Shown: positions 1 through 9,674, counted from the first letter of the stretch. The stretch: 23,157 nucleotides of DNA from an uncultured Collinsella sp. (GCA_934630855.1 CAKTWW010000036.1:1-23157); one strand, 5' to 3'. Notes: generated by a model not told the origin, from the letters alone. Program-made: numbers and translations.

Positions 1-10
1 GGGTATCGGG

Positions 11-50
11 TTCCCACATTCATCCGCACATGTACGGATGAATGTGGGAA
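11..50. repeat. Near-perfect 40-bp palindrome upstream of tRNA-Glu
   Basis: Arms 11-26 and 35-50 are perfect 16-base reverse complements. The 8-base centre is itself palindromic apart from one mismatched pair (27/34). A further partial copy of the arm (ggatgaa) follows at 57-63. No T-run follows on either strand, so it is not a standard intrinsic terminator. It could be a REP-like element or the end of an upstream unit outside the window. Confidence 0.7.
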
Positions 51-132
51 GTGTTCGGATGAAGTTGATAATCAAGGCTCCTTTGTGGTGGTTTTCCAGT
101 TTGCCAACGATATACGCGCCGGCAAAAAAGTC

Positions 133-141
133 TGCTATACT
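133..141 (+). promoter_or_regulatory. Extended -10 promoter for tRNA-Glu
   Basis: TGcTATACT at 133-141 is a good extended -10 element. It ends 10 bases before the mature tRNA 5' end. No convincing -35 lies at the usual spacing, which extended -10 promoters tolerate. Inference from motif and position only. Confidence 0.5.
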
Positions 142-151
142 CTTTCCCGCT

Positions 152-228
152 GTCCCCATCGTCTAGCGGCCAAGGACGCCACCCTTTCAAGGTGGATATC
201 GCGGGTTCGAATCCCGCTGGGGGCACCA
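152..228 (+). tRNA. tRNA-Glu (anticodon TTC)
   Basis: A complete cloverleaf can be folded by eye. The acceptor strand 152-158 pairs with 218-224. The anticodon stem 179-183/191-195 has loop CTTTCAA, giving anticodon TTC at 186-188. The T stem 201-205/213-217 has loop TTCGAAT. The discriminator is A225 and CCA is encoded at 226-228. The TTC anticodon reads GAA/GAG, so this is tRNA-Glu. It is followed at once by an intrinsic terminator. Its last 18 bases plus one flanking base recur downstream at 398-416 without the rest of a tRNA. Confidence 0.98.
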
Positions 229-238
229 TCTGAAGCTG

Positions 239-271
239 AAGCCCATTACCCTCGCGGTGACGGGCTTTTTT
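239..271 (+). terminator. Intrinsic terminator of tRNA-Glu
   Basis: AAGCCC (239-244) pairs with GGGCTT (262-267), and the helix continues inward through imperfect pairs to a CTCGC loop. A run of six T follows from 266. It lies 10 bases after the tRNA CCA end. Confidence 0.85.
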
Positions 272-424
272 CTGCCTCGATGCCGGGATTCGAACCCGAC
301 AGGGTGCGGAGCTGAGGAAACGCGAAGCGTTTTCCAGCGCAGCACGCAAGGAGCGAAGCGACGCAGCGGAAGCGGGCGGCGCCAGCCGCACGCGGACATC
401 CCGCTGGGGGCACCATTTGAATTG

Positions 425-458
425 AAAAGCCCGTTGCCAATTCGATAGCGGGCTTTTT
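425..458 (+). terminator. Second terminator-like hairpin after the orphan tRNA tail
   Basis: AAAGCCCG pairs with CGGGCTTT, with further partial pairing inward, and the T-run reaches 458. It stands at the same place relative to the orphan tail (398-416) as the first terminator does to the real tRNA, so it looks like part of a duplicated unit. Confidence 0.7.
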
Positions 459-525
459 GCTATCCATATGCCGGGATTCGAACCCGACAGGGTGCGGATC
501 CCGGCATCATTCCAAGACCCGTGTG

Positions 526-562
526 CAAAAAAGCCGGGGCCCGCGCGATGCGGACCCCGGCT
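526..562 (-). terminator. Intrinsic terminator of glnN
   Basis: AGCCGGGG (532-539) pairs with CCCCGGCT (555-562). Read on the minus strand the hairpin is followed by six T (complement of 527-532). It begins about 30 bases after the glnN stop. Confidence 0.88.
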
Positions 563-591
563 CAATACCGTGACGATATGTTGGTTACGCT

Positions 592-2679
<2,088 letters not shown>

Positions 2680-2762
2680 ACGGAACTCCCTTCGTATCGG
2701 CACCGCGTGAGATGCGGTGTTGATTACTAACGAACGAGCCTTAGATTAGACTCGCCGTGTTT

Positions 2763-2787
2763 CCGCAACATTACCGTTATGTTGCGG
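2763..2787. promoter_or_regulatory. 25-bp palindrome upstream of glnN, possible operator
   Basis: CCGCAACAT and ATGTTGCGG flank a short centre. Over 25 bases only one symmetric pair (2772/2778) mismatches. It lies in the divergent glnN-metF spacer, about 84 bases before the glnN start, and overlaps TTGCGG, which could serve as a minus-strand -35. No clear -10 can be assigned. A nitrogen-responsive operator is possible but not shown. Confidence 0.45.
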
Positions 2788-2891
2788 TCACGAAACCAAT
2801 CAATGAGGTTACCGCATCGCAGGATTATTACTACCCTCAACAGCCAACGAACTGTATAAATTGCAGACCTCCCCGCATGATTTTAGGGTAG

Positions 2892-2965
2892 TTCATTTGG
2901 GACGAGGCCAAATTGACTGGTATTTTGCATTAGATACCAGTCTCTATAGCCCAGTCCCAAATGAG
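2892..2965. repeat. Nested palindromic element in the glnN-metF spacer
   Basis: The outer arms TTCATTTGGGAC (2892-2903) and GTCCCAAATGAG (2954-2965) match over CATTTGGGAC/GTCCCAAATG. Inside them ACTGGTAT (2916-2923) pairs with ATACCAGT (2934-2941). The arm continues as gaggccaaattgact and resembles the arms of the larger element at 21341-21474. The rest of the 423-bp gap between the glnN and metF starts (2680-3102) shows only the palindrome at 2763-2787 and a possible metF -10. Confidence 0.65.
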
Positions 2966-3102
2966 CCACCCCGCTATAGAGAAAGCCGATAGCAAGGCAT
3001 CTTTGATTGGTATCCCTAAATAGCGAGTAAAACTCCACCGTGGCACAGTGGTGCTGTAGAATCCTTACAACACATCGCACTAAATATCTAAAGGAGCACG
3101 AT

Positions 3103-3975
3103 ATGCGCGTCGACGAGGTTTTTAAGCAGGCAGCATCCCAGAACACCACGCCCGTTTCGTTTGAGATGTTCCCGCCCAAGGGCGAGCTCACCCTCGATAC
3201 GGCTCGCGAGGTGGCGGGCAGCCTGTGCAAGCTTTCGCCGAGCTTTGTCTCGGTCACCTGCTCGGCAGGCGGCTCGGGCAACGGTGCCACCACCGCCCCC
3301 ATCGCGCATATGATTTCGAGCGAATTCGATACGCCCTCGGTGGCACACCTCACCTGCGTGGGCCGCACCCACGCCGACATCGCCGCCAAGATCGACGAGT
3401 ATCGCTCGGCCGGCGTGCAAAACGTGCTGGCACTGCGCGGCGACCTGCCCGCCGGCGCAACCGAGGACGACAAGCCCGCTTCCGACTACGCCTATGCCCG
3501 CGACCTCATCCCCGAGCTTGTCGACGCCGGCTTTTGCGTGGGCGCCGCAGCCTATCCTGAGGGCCACATCGCCTGCGAGGATCTCAATCTCTCGGTCGAG
3601 CACCTCAAGCAAAAGCAAGACGCCGGCGCGAGCTTCTTCGTAACGCAGCTCTTCTTTGATAACGAGTGTTTCTACCGTTTCCGCGAGCTCGCAGACAAGG
3701 CGGGCATCACCGTGCCCATCACCGCGGGCATCATGCCGTTTATGGGTAAGTCGCAGATCAGCCGCATGGTCTTTATGTGCGGCGCGTCGCTGCCCTCCCC
3801 CGTCATCAAGATTCTCGCCAAGTACGAAAACGACCCCGAGAGCTTGCAGGCAGCCGGTGTAGATTATGCCGCCCGTCAGCTTTGCGACCTCAAGGAGCAC
3901 GGCGCCGACGGCCTGCACCTGTACACTATGAACCGTCCTGCAATCGCCGCGACCATTATGGAGCGCCTGGGGTAA
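3103..3975 (+). CDS. metF: Methylenetetrahydrofolate reductase
   Basis: Reduces 5,10-methylene-THF to 5-methyl-THF, the methyl donor for MetH, using FAD; cytosolic. It is 290 residues, the usual bacterial MetF length. The start is ATG 3103, with AAGGAG at 3091-3096; an upstream in-frame start at 3040 lacks this site and would add an atypical leader. The N-terminal SFEMFPPKG (Glu21 region) and VLALRGDLP are MTHFR barrel motifs. TAGAAT at 3057-3062 is a possible -10, without a clear -35. The stop overlaps the next start as TAATG, so MetF and the MetH activation protein are probably translationally coupled. No SAM or cobalamin riboswitch can be recognised in the leader. Confidence 0.96.
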   Translation: MRVDEVFKQAASQNTTPVSFEMFPPKGELTLDTAREVAGSLCKLSPSFVSVTCSAGGSGNGATTAPIAHMISSEFDTPSVAHLTCVGRTHADIAAKIDEYRSAGVQNVLALRGDLPAGATEDDKPASDYAYARDLIPELVDAGFCVGAAAYPEGHIACEDLNLSVEHLKQKQDAGASFFVTQLFFDNECFYRFRELADKAGITVPITAGIMPFMGKSQISRMVFMCGASLPSPVIKILAKYENDPESLQAAGVDYAARQLCDLKEHGADGLHLYTMNRPAIAATIMERLG

Positions 3976-4766
3976 TGGAAAAACCGCGCATCGATACAAC
4001 CGCTGTCGAAGTGCCGGCCGACCTTGCGTCGCCGGCGCTTTACCGTATCGGTGCTGCCCATCACCCCCGTGTCGACCGTGCCGAGATGCTGCGGTATCTG
4101 GGCTATGGCGGCCAGCAGATTGAGTCTGAGCTGTCACGACGAATTGAGCTTGTCGTTGAGCGCCTGGAGCTAGACATTGAGCCCCGTGGCGTGCGCCGCG
4201 TGTTTGCCGTCGATGCCGCGGGCGTCGACGAGCAAGGCGAACCTTGCATTCGCCTGGTTGGCACCAATGTTGAGCTGCGAGGTCGCGATATCTATCGTCA
4301 TCTTAAGGACGCCCGCTTGGCAGCGCTCATGGCCTGCACCCTCGGCATGGCCGCCGAGCGCCGTCTGCGGACCACCGGAGCCCAGCAGCCCCTGGAAGGC
4401 GCCGTGCTCGACGCCGCGTGCTCCGCCTACGTGGAGGCCGCTGTTGAGCAGATGGACCAGCAGGTCAAGGCTGCGGCTGCTGCACACGGACTCGCCGGCA
4501 ACTGGCGCTTTAGCCCCGGCTACGGCGACTGCCCGCTCTCGGCTCAGCGCTCGATCGTGGATGCGCTCAACGCCACGCGCCTCATCGGCCTTACCGTCAC
4601 ACCCACCAGCCTGCTCATGCCCACCAAGAGCGTGACCGCGGTGATCGGCCTGTTCGACGGCGAGGTCCACGACGCCCAGACCCGCCCCACCTGCACTATC
4701 TGCCGCATGCGCGAACACTGCCGCTTCCGCGCCGCCCACACCACCTGCTATTCGTATTCTGAATAA
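3975..4766 (+). CDS. Stand-alone MetH activation (AdoMet-binding) protein
   Basis: 263 residues, related to the C-terminal reactivation domain of cobalamin-dependent methionine synthase, here as a separate polypeptide. In known MetH this domain binds S-adenosylmethionine and helps return oxidised cob(II)alamin to methylcobalamin. The visible signature is RFSPGYGDCP at residues 178-187, equivalent to the RxxPGYxxCP AdoMet site, followed by a LLMPTKSVTAVIG-type strand near the end. The start is ATG 3975, overlapping the metF stop by one base. The C-terminus has a cysteine group CTICRMREHC plus a later Cys (CxxCx5C, then C nine residues on), which could bind metal; this is not in Escherichia coli MetH. 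Its partner, the MetH core, starts at 7002 beyond two restriction-modification genes and lacks this domain, so the two should act together. Confidence 0.9.
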   Translation: MEKPRIDTTAVEVPADLASPALYRIGAAHHPRVDRAEMLRYLGYGGQQIESELSRRIELVVERLELDIEPRGVRRVFAVDAAGVDEQGEPCIRLVGTNVELRGRDIYRHLKDARLAALMACTLGMAAERRLRTTGAQQPLEGAVLDAACSAYVEAAVEQMDQQVKAAAAAHGLAGNWRFSPGYGDCPLSAQRSIVDALNATRLIGLTVTPTSLLMPTKSVTAVIGLFDGEVHDAQTRPTCTICRMREHCRFRAAHTTCYSYSE

Positions 4767-4875
4767 AATGTCAATTGATGGCTCGGTATCGAGGGAATCG
4801 CATCCGTTTGTAAGCAGATGTCCTCGCAAACAAGTACCATAAGAGGCCAAATAACAACTATCTGAAAGCCAGTAC

Positions 4876-6036
4876 ATGCACAACATTCTGCAGTTCTCGC
4901 CACAACTTACCGCGCTTGAGTTTTTTTCAGGCATTGGCCTGGCTCGTGCCGGCATGGCAAAAGCCGGAATCAAAACAATCTGGGCAAACGACATAGACCA
5001 TACTAAATGCGCCATGTACAGCCAGCGTTGGGGCGATGAACATCTAGTCGAGCAGGATGTCCACGCACTCGATCCCGACCTGATACCCCAAGCCGACATC
5101 GCATGGGCATCAAGCCCTTGCACAAACCTATCTCTCGCGGGGAACCGGGAGGGGCTTATCTCTGGCAAAGAGTCTAGTGCGTTCTTTGGCTTTATTAAGG
5201 CCATCGAAGGAATGGGCGATCGCGCCCCGCGGGCAATTGTTCTCGAAAACGTCATCGGCCTTGCGACGTCTAATAACAGTGATGACTTTAGACTCGTTTG
5301 CCAGGAATTTAATCGATTGGGCTATTCATGCGATGCCTATTTTATCGACGCACGGCACTGGCTTCCCCAGTCTCGCCCCCGCATGTTTGTCGTCGGATTA
5401 AAAAATCCTCTTCCCAACAGCCGACTCAATTCCTCGCTTCGACCTGAAAAGGTCTCCTGGATTCACTCCGACCCTTCGCTCATTACACACATCTCTCACC
5501 TAAACGAGCCGAGTCCACTTCGCATGACAGGCCTCGCAACGGTAGTTGAAAATATTCCCGATGACGACAAGCGTTGGTGGGACAAGAACCAAGTGCAAGC
5601 ATTTACCGATTCACTTGCGCCACATCAAGAAGATCGCCTTCAGCGCTTCTTAAATGCCAGTGCAAAAATTGTTCGCACTGCTTATCGTCGCACGCGGTCG
5701 GGCGTTGTACGCTGGGAAATCCGCGAAGAGGAAATTGCCGGATGTCTAAGAACGGCTCGCGGCGGCTCATCAAGACAGGCAGTCGTTATATGCGAAAACG
5801 GAAAGTTAAAAGTTCGCTGGATGACTGGAACTGAATATGCTCGTCTCCAAGGTGCCGGCTCATATCAATTTAGCGGCTTCTCGGATGCTCAGATTCGTTA
5901 TGCATTCGGCGATGCAGTTGCCGTGCCAGTTGTCACCTGGCTTATAAAAAATGCAGTCAAGCCCGCGTTAATGTCTTCAAGGAATGGAGTGAGCGATGAT
6001 GGAAATGGCAAATTACTCCTTGAGCGAGCCCAATAA
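4876..6036 (+). CDS. DNA cytosine-5 methyltransferase (type II R-M)
   Basis: 386 residues. Transfers a methyl group from AdoMet to C5 of cytosine in a specific DNA site, protecting it from the partner nuclease. Conserved m5C motifs run in the standard order: FSGIG (residues 17-21, AdoMet site), SSPC with catalytic Cys82 (motif IV), ENV 124-126 (motif VI), QSRPR 165-169 (motif VIII), a variable target-recognition stretch, then GCLRTARGG and RLQGAGSY...YAFGDAVAVPV (motifs IX-X). The start ATG 4876 has only a weak ribosome site. The last 41 bases overlap the next gene. Base composition is lower than the flanks: a hand count of 5281-5340 gives 25 G+C of 60, against 37 of 60 for 7321-7380 in metH. 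Target sequence unknown. Probably horizontally acquired. Confidence 0.95.
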   Translation: MHNILQFSPQLTALEFFSGIGLARAGMAKAGIKTIWANDIDHTKCAMYSQRWGDEHLVEQDVHALDPDLIPQADIAWASSPCTNLSLAGNREGLISGKESSAFFGFIKAIEGMGDRAPRAIVLENVIGLATSNNSDDFRLVCQEFNRLGYSCDAYFIDARHWLPQSRPRMFVVGLKNPLPNSRLNSSLRPEKVSWIHSDPSLITHISHLNEPSPLRMTGLATVVENIPDDDKRWWDKNQVQAFTDSLAPHQEDRLQRFLNASAKIVRTAYRRTRSGVVRWEIREEEIAGCLRTARGGSSRQAVVICENGKLKVRWMTGTEYARLQGAGSYQFSGFSDAQIRYAFGDAVAVPVVTWLIKNAVKPALMSSRNGVSDDGNGKLLLERAQ

Positions 6037-7012
6037 AAACGTCTTGAATGCCATTGAGCTCTGGTACGAATCCAAGCGAAACAAGCGAGGCAATGTCAAC
6101 CGCAACGTCATGGCGGTTGGCATAGGCATAAGCGAGCTGTTGCAAAACCGTTTCCCGCTCACCAACGATTACGTGCAATCGGACAAGGGGAGCCAAGTAC
6201 GAGGCCTAAGTGGGGCATGCATCAAAACAGTTTTAGCCAGACATGGGGAAACGCGCGCCTTCGCATCAGAAGGCGGCAGGACCTCACGCGGCACGCTTCC
6301 AATGGCGCTTGAGCTTGCCGCGATCATCAACTCTACCCTGCCCAGCGACACTTGTGAAGACGCTCGTCTTGAAGCTGCGAATGCAATCGCCAACTTCTTC
6401 GTCGAGCGTATCCAGGTCGACTTCTTCAACCGGCAGAGAATCAAAGTCGAAATCGATCTTCAAAAACCAATTTCTGCCATTGTCGAAGACATCCTGGCCG
6501 AAGCAAGCCTGCGATCCGATAAACCAACAGGCACGGTCGCACAGCACCTGGTAGGTGCAAAACTTGAAATGTTATTTCCAACCATAGAAATCGGAAAGGA
6601 CAACTCAAACGCTGCCGACCAGCAGACTGACCGTTCTGGCGATTTCCAAATCAATGATGCTGCATTTCATGTAACTGTATCGCCGATGGCCAAATTGACC
6701 GATCGATGCCGAGATAACATTCGAAATGGCATTCGGCCCATCGTTGTTGTCCCCCGCAATAAAGTTTCCTTCGCTTACGGACTGTTCGAAAGTGAGGGGC
6801 TCGGCGATTGCGTACAGGTTATCGCGCTCGAATCGTTTATTGGCATCAATATTGAAGAATTATCGTTCTACAAGCGAAGCCTAATTCGATTAAATGTTGC
6901 ACGACTTCTTGTCTACTACAACAAACGAATCGAAGACATCGAGCCCGACAAATCCCTACAAATAGAAATCCCTCAGTGGGCTCTAGACGAAATGGACGCA
7001 CATGGCGAATAG
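5996..7012 (+). CDS. Putative type II restriction endonuclease (DUF4928-like)
   Basis: 338 residues, beginning ATG 5996 (or ATG 5999) inside the methyltransferase end, with GGAG at 5986-5989. The sequence resembles the DUF4928 family, which is usually found beside C5 methyltransferases, from memory and without a search. A PD-(D/E)XK-like core can be proposed: Glu191 in VGAKLEMLFP, Asp216 in SGDFQIND, then FHVTVSP 224-230, where His225 stands where Glu/Gln-x-Lys is expected, followed by a strand IRPIVVVPRN. Overlap with the methylase and AT-richer composition support a paired R-M system. The last 11 bases overlap the MetH ORF. Nuclease activity and cut site are inference; the gene could also be a modified or inactive member. 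Confidence 0.78.
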   Translation: MMEMANYSLSEPNKNVLNAIELWYESKRNKRGNVNRNVMAVGIGISELLQNRFPLTNDYVQSDKGSQVRGLSGACIKTVLARHGETRAFASEGGRTSRGTLPMALELAAIINSTLPSDTCEDARLEAANAIANFFVERIQVDFFNRQRIKVEIDLQKPISAIVEDILAEASLRSDKPTGTVAQHLVGAKLEMLFPTIEIGKDNSNAADQQTDRSGDFQINDAAFHVTVSPMAKLTDRCRDNIRNGIRPIVVVPRNKVSFAYGLFESEGLGDCVQVIALESFIGINIEELSFYKRSLIRLNVARLLVYYNKRIEDIEPDKSLQIEIPQWALDEMDAHGE

Positions 7013-9566
7013 CTCAAACATACTTATCACCCATGACTCTGACGGCGCTGCACTGGCGGCACCTGTCAATGCTGCGCGCTGCAACGGCGCCGCGTACAAG
7101 ACGCGCACGATTGACGACCTGCGCATTAAGGATGACCGCCTGCGCGCCGCCATCGAGGGCACGGGGCATCTGCTGTTTGACGGTGGCATGGGCACCATGT
7201 TGCAGGCCGCTGGCATGAAGGCAGGCGCCTTGCCCGAGCTGCTCAACTTTGAGGAGCCCCAGGTCATCACCGATATCCAGCGTCAGTATGTCGAGGCCGG
7301 CTGCGACGTGATCACCGCCAATACCTTTGGCGCCAATGCCCACAAGCTCGACGGTGCCGCCACCGTGGCCGATGTCTTTGCTGCGGCTGTCACTTGCGCC
7401 CGTAAGGCCGGCGCCCGCTACGTCGCCGGCGATATCGGGCCCATCGGCGCGCTGTTGCGCCCCCTGGGCACCCTCAGCTTTGACGAGGCATACAACCTCT
7501 TTGCCGAGGAGGTGCGCGCCGGCGTCGCTGCGGGCGTCGACCTCTTTATTATCGAGACCATGACCGACCTGGCCGAGATCAAGGCGGCGGTCCTCGCCTG
7601 CCGCGAGAACTCCGACCTGCCCGTCTTTGCCACCATGACCTTTGAGGAAGACGGCCGTACCTTCTTGGGCACGAGCCCCGAGGTCGCCGCCATCACCCTC
7701 GACGCCATCGGCGCCGACGTCCTGGGCATCAACTGCAGCCAGGGCCCGGCCGAGCTCCGCGGTCTGGCCGCGCGCATGCTCACCGTCACCGACAAGCCCG
7801 TCATGGTGCAGGCCAACGCGGGACTGCCCCGCGTGGACGACGACGGCAACACCGTCTTTGACATCCAGGCACCCGAATACGCCGAGGCCGTCGCCGGCAT
7901 GATCGAGGATGGCGTGAGCGTCGTCGGCGGATGCTGCGGCACCACGCCCACGCACATGGCGGCACTTCGCACTCTCATCGACAACCACACGCCCAGCGTG
8001 CGCCACCGCAAGCCCAGCATGTCGGTCACGAGCGCCCAAACCGTTGTGGACCTTCCCTGCGATGGCCACAAGATCGCCGTCATCGGCGAGCGCATCAACC
8101 CCACCGGCAAAAAGCGCCTGCAGCAGGCTCTGCGCGACGGCGATCTGGATTACGTCGTGAGCCAGGGCATCAGCCAGCAGGAACAGGGCGCCGACATCTT
8201 GGACGTCAACGTGGGCCTGCCCGAGATCGATGAGGTCAAGATCATCCAGCAGGCAACCGAGCAGCTCCAGGGCTCCACCCTCTTGCCCCTGCAGATCGAC
8301 TCCACCGACCCCGCCGCCGTCGAGGCCGCCGTGCGCCGCTACACCGGCAAGCCCATCATCAACTCGGTCAACGGCAAGCAGCAGATCATGGACGAGATCT
8401 TCCCGCTGGTTGCACACTACGGCACCAACGTCGTCGGCCTCACGCTCGACGAGGGCGGCATCCCCGATACCGCCGAGGCCCGCTTTGCCATCGCCGAGCG
8501 TATCGTGACCGAGGCCGCCCGCTACGGCATCGGCCCGGACCGCATTCTCATCGACTGCCTGGTCATGACCGCCTCGACCAACCAGCGCCAGGCAGAGCAG
8601 ATTCTGCGCGCTATGTCTCTGTGCAAGGAGCGTCTGGGCGTCAAATGCGCGCTCGGCGTGTCGAACATCAGCTTTGGCCTGCCCGCGCGCTCGCTGCTGG
8701 GCTCGGTCTTCCTGGCCGCCGCCTTTGGCGCAGGCCTGGACGCCCCCATCATGAACCCCGGTTCCAAGCGCTTTATGGACACCGTCTACAGTTATCGCGT
8801 ACTGAGCGTCGAGGACGAGGGCTCGACCGGATACATCGAGCGCTATGCCGGCTGGACCGACCCGTACAAGATTGCTGCCAACCCGGCTGCCGCCCAGGCT
8901 GCATCGAGCGATGCCGCGCCTGCCGCAGGCACCGCCACCAGCGCTGACGACGATCCCATCCGCCACATGGTCGTCTCGGGCCGCAAGGGCGAAATCGCAG
9001 CCGAGACCGAGCGCCTGCTGGCCGACCACGACGCTATGGACCTTATCAATAACCACTTTATTCCTGCCCTCGACGAGGTCGGCGTCCTCTTCGATCAAGG
9101 CAAGTTCTTCTTGCCGCAGCTCATGGCCTCGGCCGAAGCCGCGCGCATGGGCTTCGATACCATCAAACGCCTGATGCCCGCCGGCGAGATTGCCGACAAG
9201 GGCAAAATCTGCGTGGCTACCGTCAAGGGCGACATCCACGATATCGGTAAGAACATCGTCAAGATGCTGCTCGACAACTACGGCTACACTGTCTTTGACC
9301 TGGGCCGCGATGTCGATCCGCAAGAGGTGCTCAAGACCGTCAAGGAGCGCGACATCAAGCTCGTCGGCCTCTCGGCGCTTATGACCACCACGGTCGTCGC
9401 CATGGAGGAGACCATCAAGCTGCTCCATGCCGAGGTGCCGGGCGTCAAGATCATCGTGGGCGGCGCCGTGCTCACCCCCGAATACGCCAAGCAAATCGGC
9501 GCGGACTACTACGCCAAGGACGCCGCCGAGAGTGCGCGCATCGCCGAAGAGGTCTTTGGCCGGTAA
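7002..9566 (+). CDS. metH: Cobalamin-dependent methionine synthase core (no activation domain)
   Basis: Transfers methyl from 5-methyl-THF to homocysteine through cobalamin; cytosolic. 854 residues, about 370 shorter than full-length MetH because the C-terminal activation domain is absent (see the gene at 3975). Domains in order: homocysteine/zinc barrel about 45-330, with Cys245 in GINCSQG and Cys311-Cys312 in GGCCGTT as zinc ligands; pterin-binding barrel about 355-625, beginning IGERINPTGK; cobalamin cap about 650-735; B12 Rossmann domain with DIHDIG 744-749 (His746 is the cobalt ligand) and GLSALMTTT. The start ATG 7002 lies inside the end of the nuclease gene with little ribosome site. 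The first 43 or so residues look non-homologous, and no other in-frame ATG precedes the conserved GGMGTM. The N-terminus may have been altered by the R-M insertion. Confidence 0.95.
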   Translation: MANSSNILITHDSDGAALAAPVNAARCNGAAYKTRTIDDLRIKDDRLRAAIEGTGHLLFDGGMGTMLQAAGMKAGALPELLNFEEPQVITDIQRQYVEAGCDVITANTFGANAHKLDGAATVADVFAAAVTCARKAGARYVAGDIGPIGALLRPLGTLSFDEAYNLFAEEVRAGVAAGVDLFIIETMTDLAEIKAAVLACRENSDLPVFATMTFEEDGRTFLGTSPEVAAITLDAIGADVLGINCSQGPAELRGLAARMLTVTDKPVMVQANAGLPRVDDDGNTVFDIQAPEYAEAVAGMIEDGVSVVGGCCGTTPTHMAALRTLIDNHTPSVRHRKPSMSVTSAQTVVDLPCDGHKIAVIGERINPTGKKRLQQALRDGDLDYVVSQGISQQEQGADILDVNVGLPEIDEVKIIQQATEQLQGSTLLPLQIDSTDPAAVEAAVRRYTGKPIINSVNGKQQIMDEIFPLVAHYGTNVVGLTLDEGGIPDTAEARFAIAERIVTEAARYGIGPDRILIDCLVMTASTNQRQAEQILRAMSLCKERLGVKCALGVSNISFGLPARSLLGSVFLAAAFGAGLDAPIMNPGSKRFMDTVYSYRVLSVEDEGSTGYIERYAGWTDPYKIAANPAAAQAASSDAAPAAGTATSADDDPIRHMVVSGRKGEIAAETERLLADHDAMDLINNHFIPALDEVGVLFDQGKFFLPQLMASAEAARMGFDTIKRLMPAGEIADKGKICVATVKGDIHDIGKNIVKMLLDNYGYTVFDLGRDVDPQEVLKTVKERDIKLVGLSALMTTTVVAMEETIKLLHAEVPGVKIIVGGAVLTPEYAKQIGADYYAKDAAESARIAEEVFGR

Positions 9567-9591
9567 CACAACGGAAACAACCCCACACCAA

Positions 9592-9629
9592 AACGTGCCG
9601 CATGTGCCACTTGGCGCGTGCGGCACGTT
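9592..9629. repeat. Hairpin between metH and the PFL-family gene
   Basis: AACGTGCCGCA (9592-9602) and TGCGGCACGTT (9619-9629) form a perfect 11-bp stem around a 16-base loop. No T-run follows. It may act as a 3'-end stabiliser or a factor-dependent stop for the met operon, or as leader structure for the next gene. Confidence 0.55.
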
Positions 9630-9674
9630 AGAATAGAGGGGACTATGCTCGTTTTGGCAGATAGGAGCGCAAGG

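Larger units (their letters stand above)
211..506. repeat. Tandem tRNA-tail / terminator / inverted T-arm repeat
   Basis: This is the gene-free stretch after tRNA-Glu. Two units about 187 bases apart each hold the same parts. Part one is the 19-base tRNA tail atcccgctgggggcaccat at 211-229 and 398-416. Part two is a terminator (239-271 and 425-458). Part three is a 31-base identical block at 280-310 and 468-498, whose core cgggattcgaacccg is the reverse complement of the tRNA T-arm. Between the units lie a bulged 12-bp hairpin at 311-338 (core AAACGC/GAA/GCGTTT) and a GC-rich stretch. The second tail has no D-arm or anticodon arm before it, so it is not a tRNA. A closely similar layout follows tmRNA at 21494-21822. 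Confidence 0.85.

Noticed and set aside
398..416. Second tRNA-Glu
   Set aside because: Only the 3' tail is repeated; no D-arm or anticodon arm precedes it.
211..510. CRISPR array
   Set aside because: Only two repeat units, spaced about 187 bases, built from tRNA parts; no cas genes.
2701..2860. Actinobacterial GlnR boxes (GTnAC/GaAAC repeats) upstream of glnN
   Set aside because: Only partial matches with irregular spacing.
2980..3102. SAM or cobalamin riboswitch ahead of metF
   Set aside because: No recognisable conserved core or terminator/antiterminator pair; only small repeats around CACCGTGGCAC.
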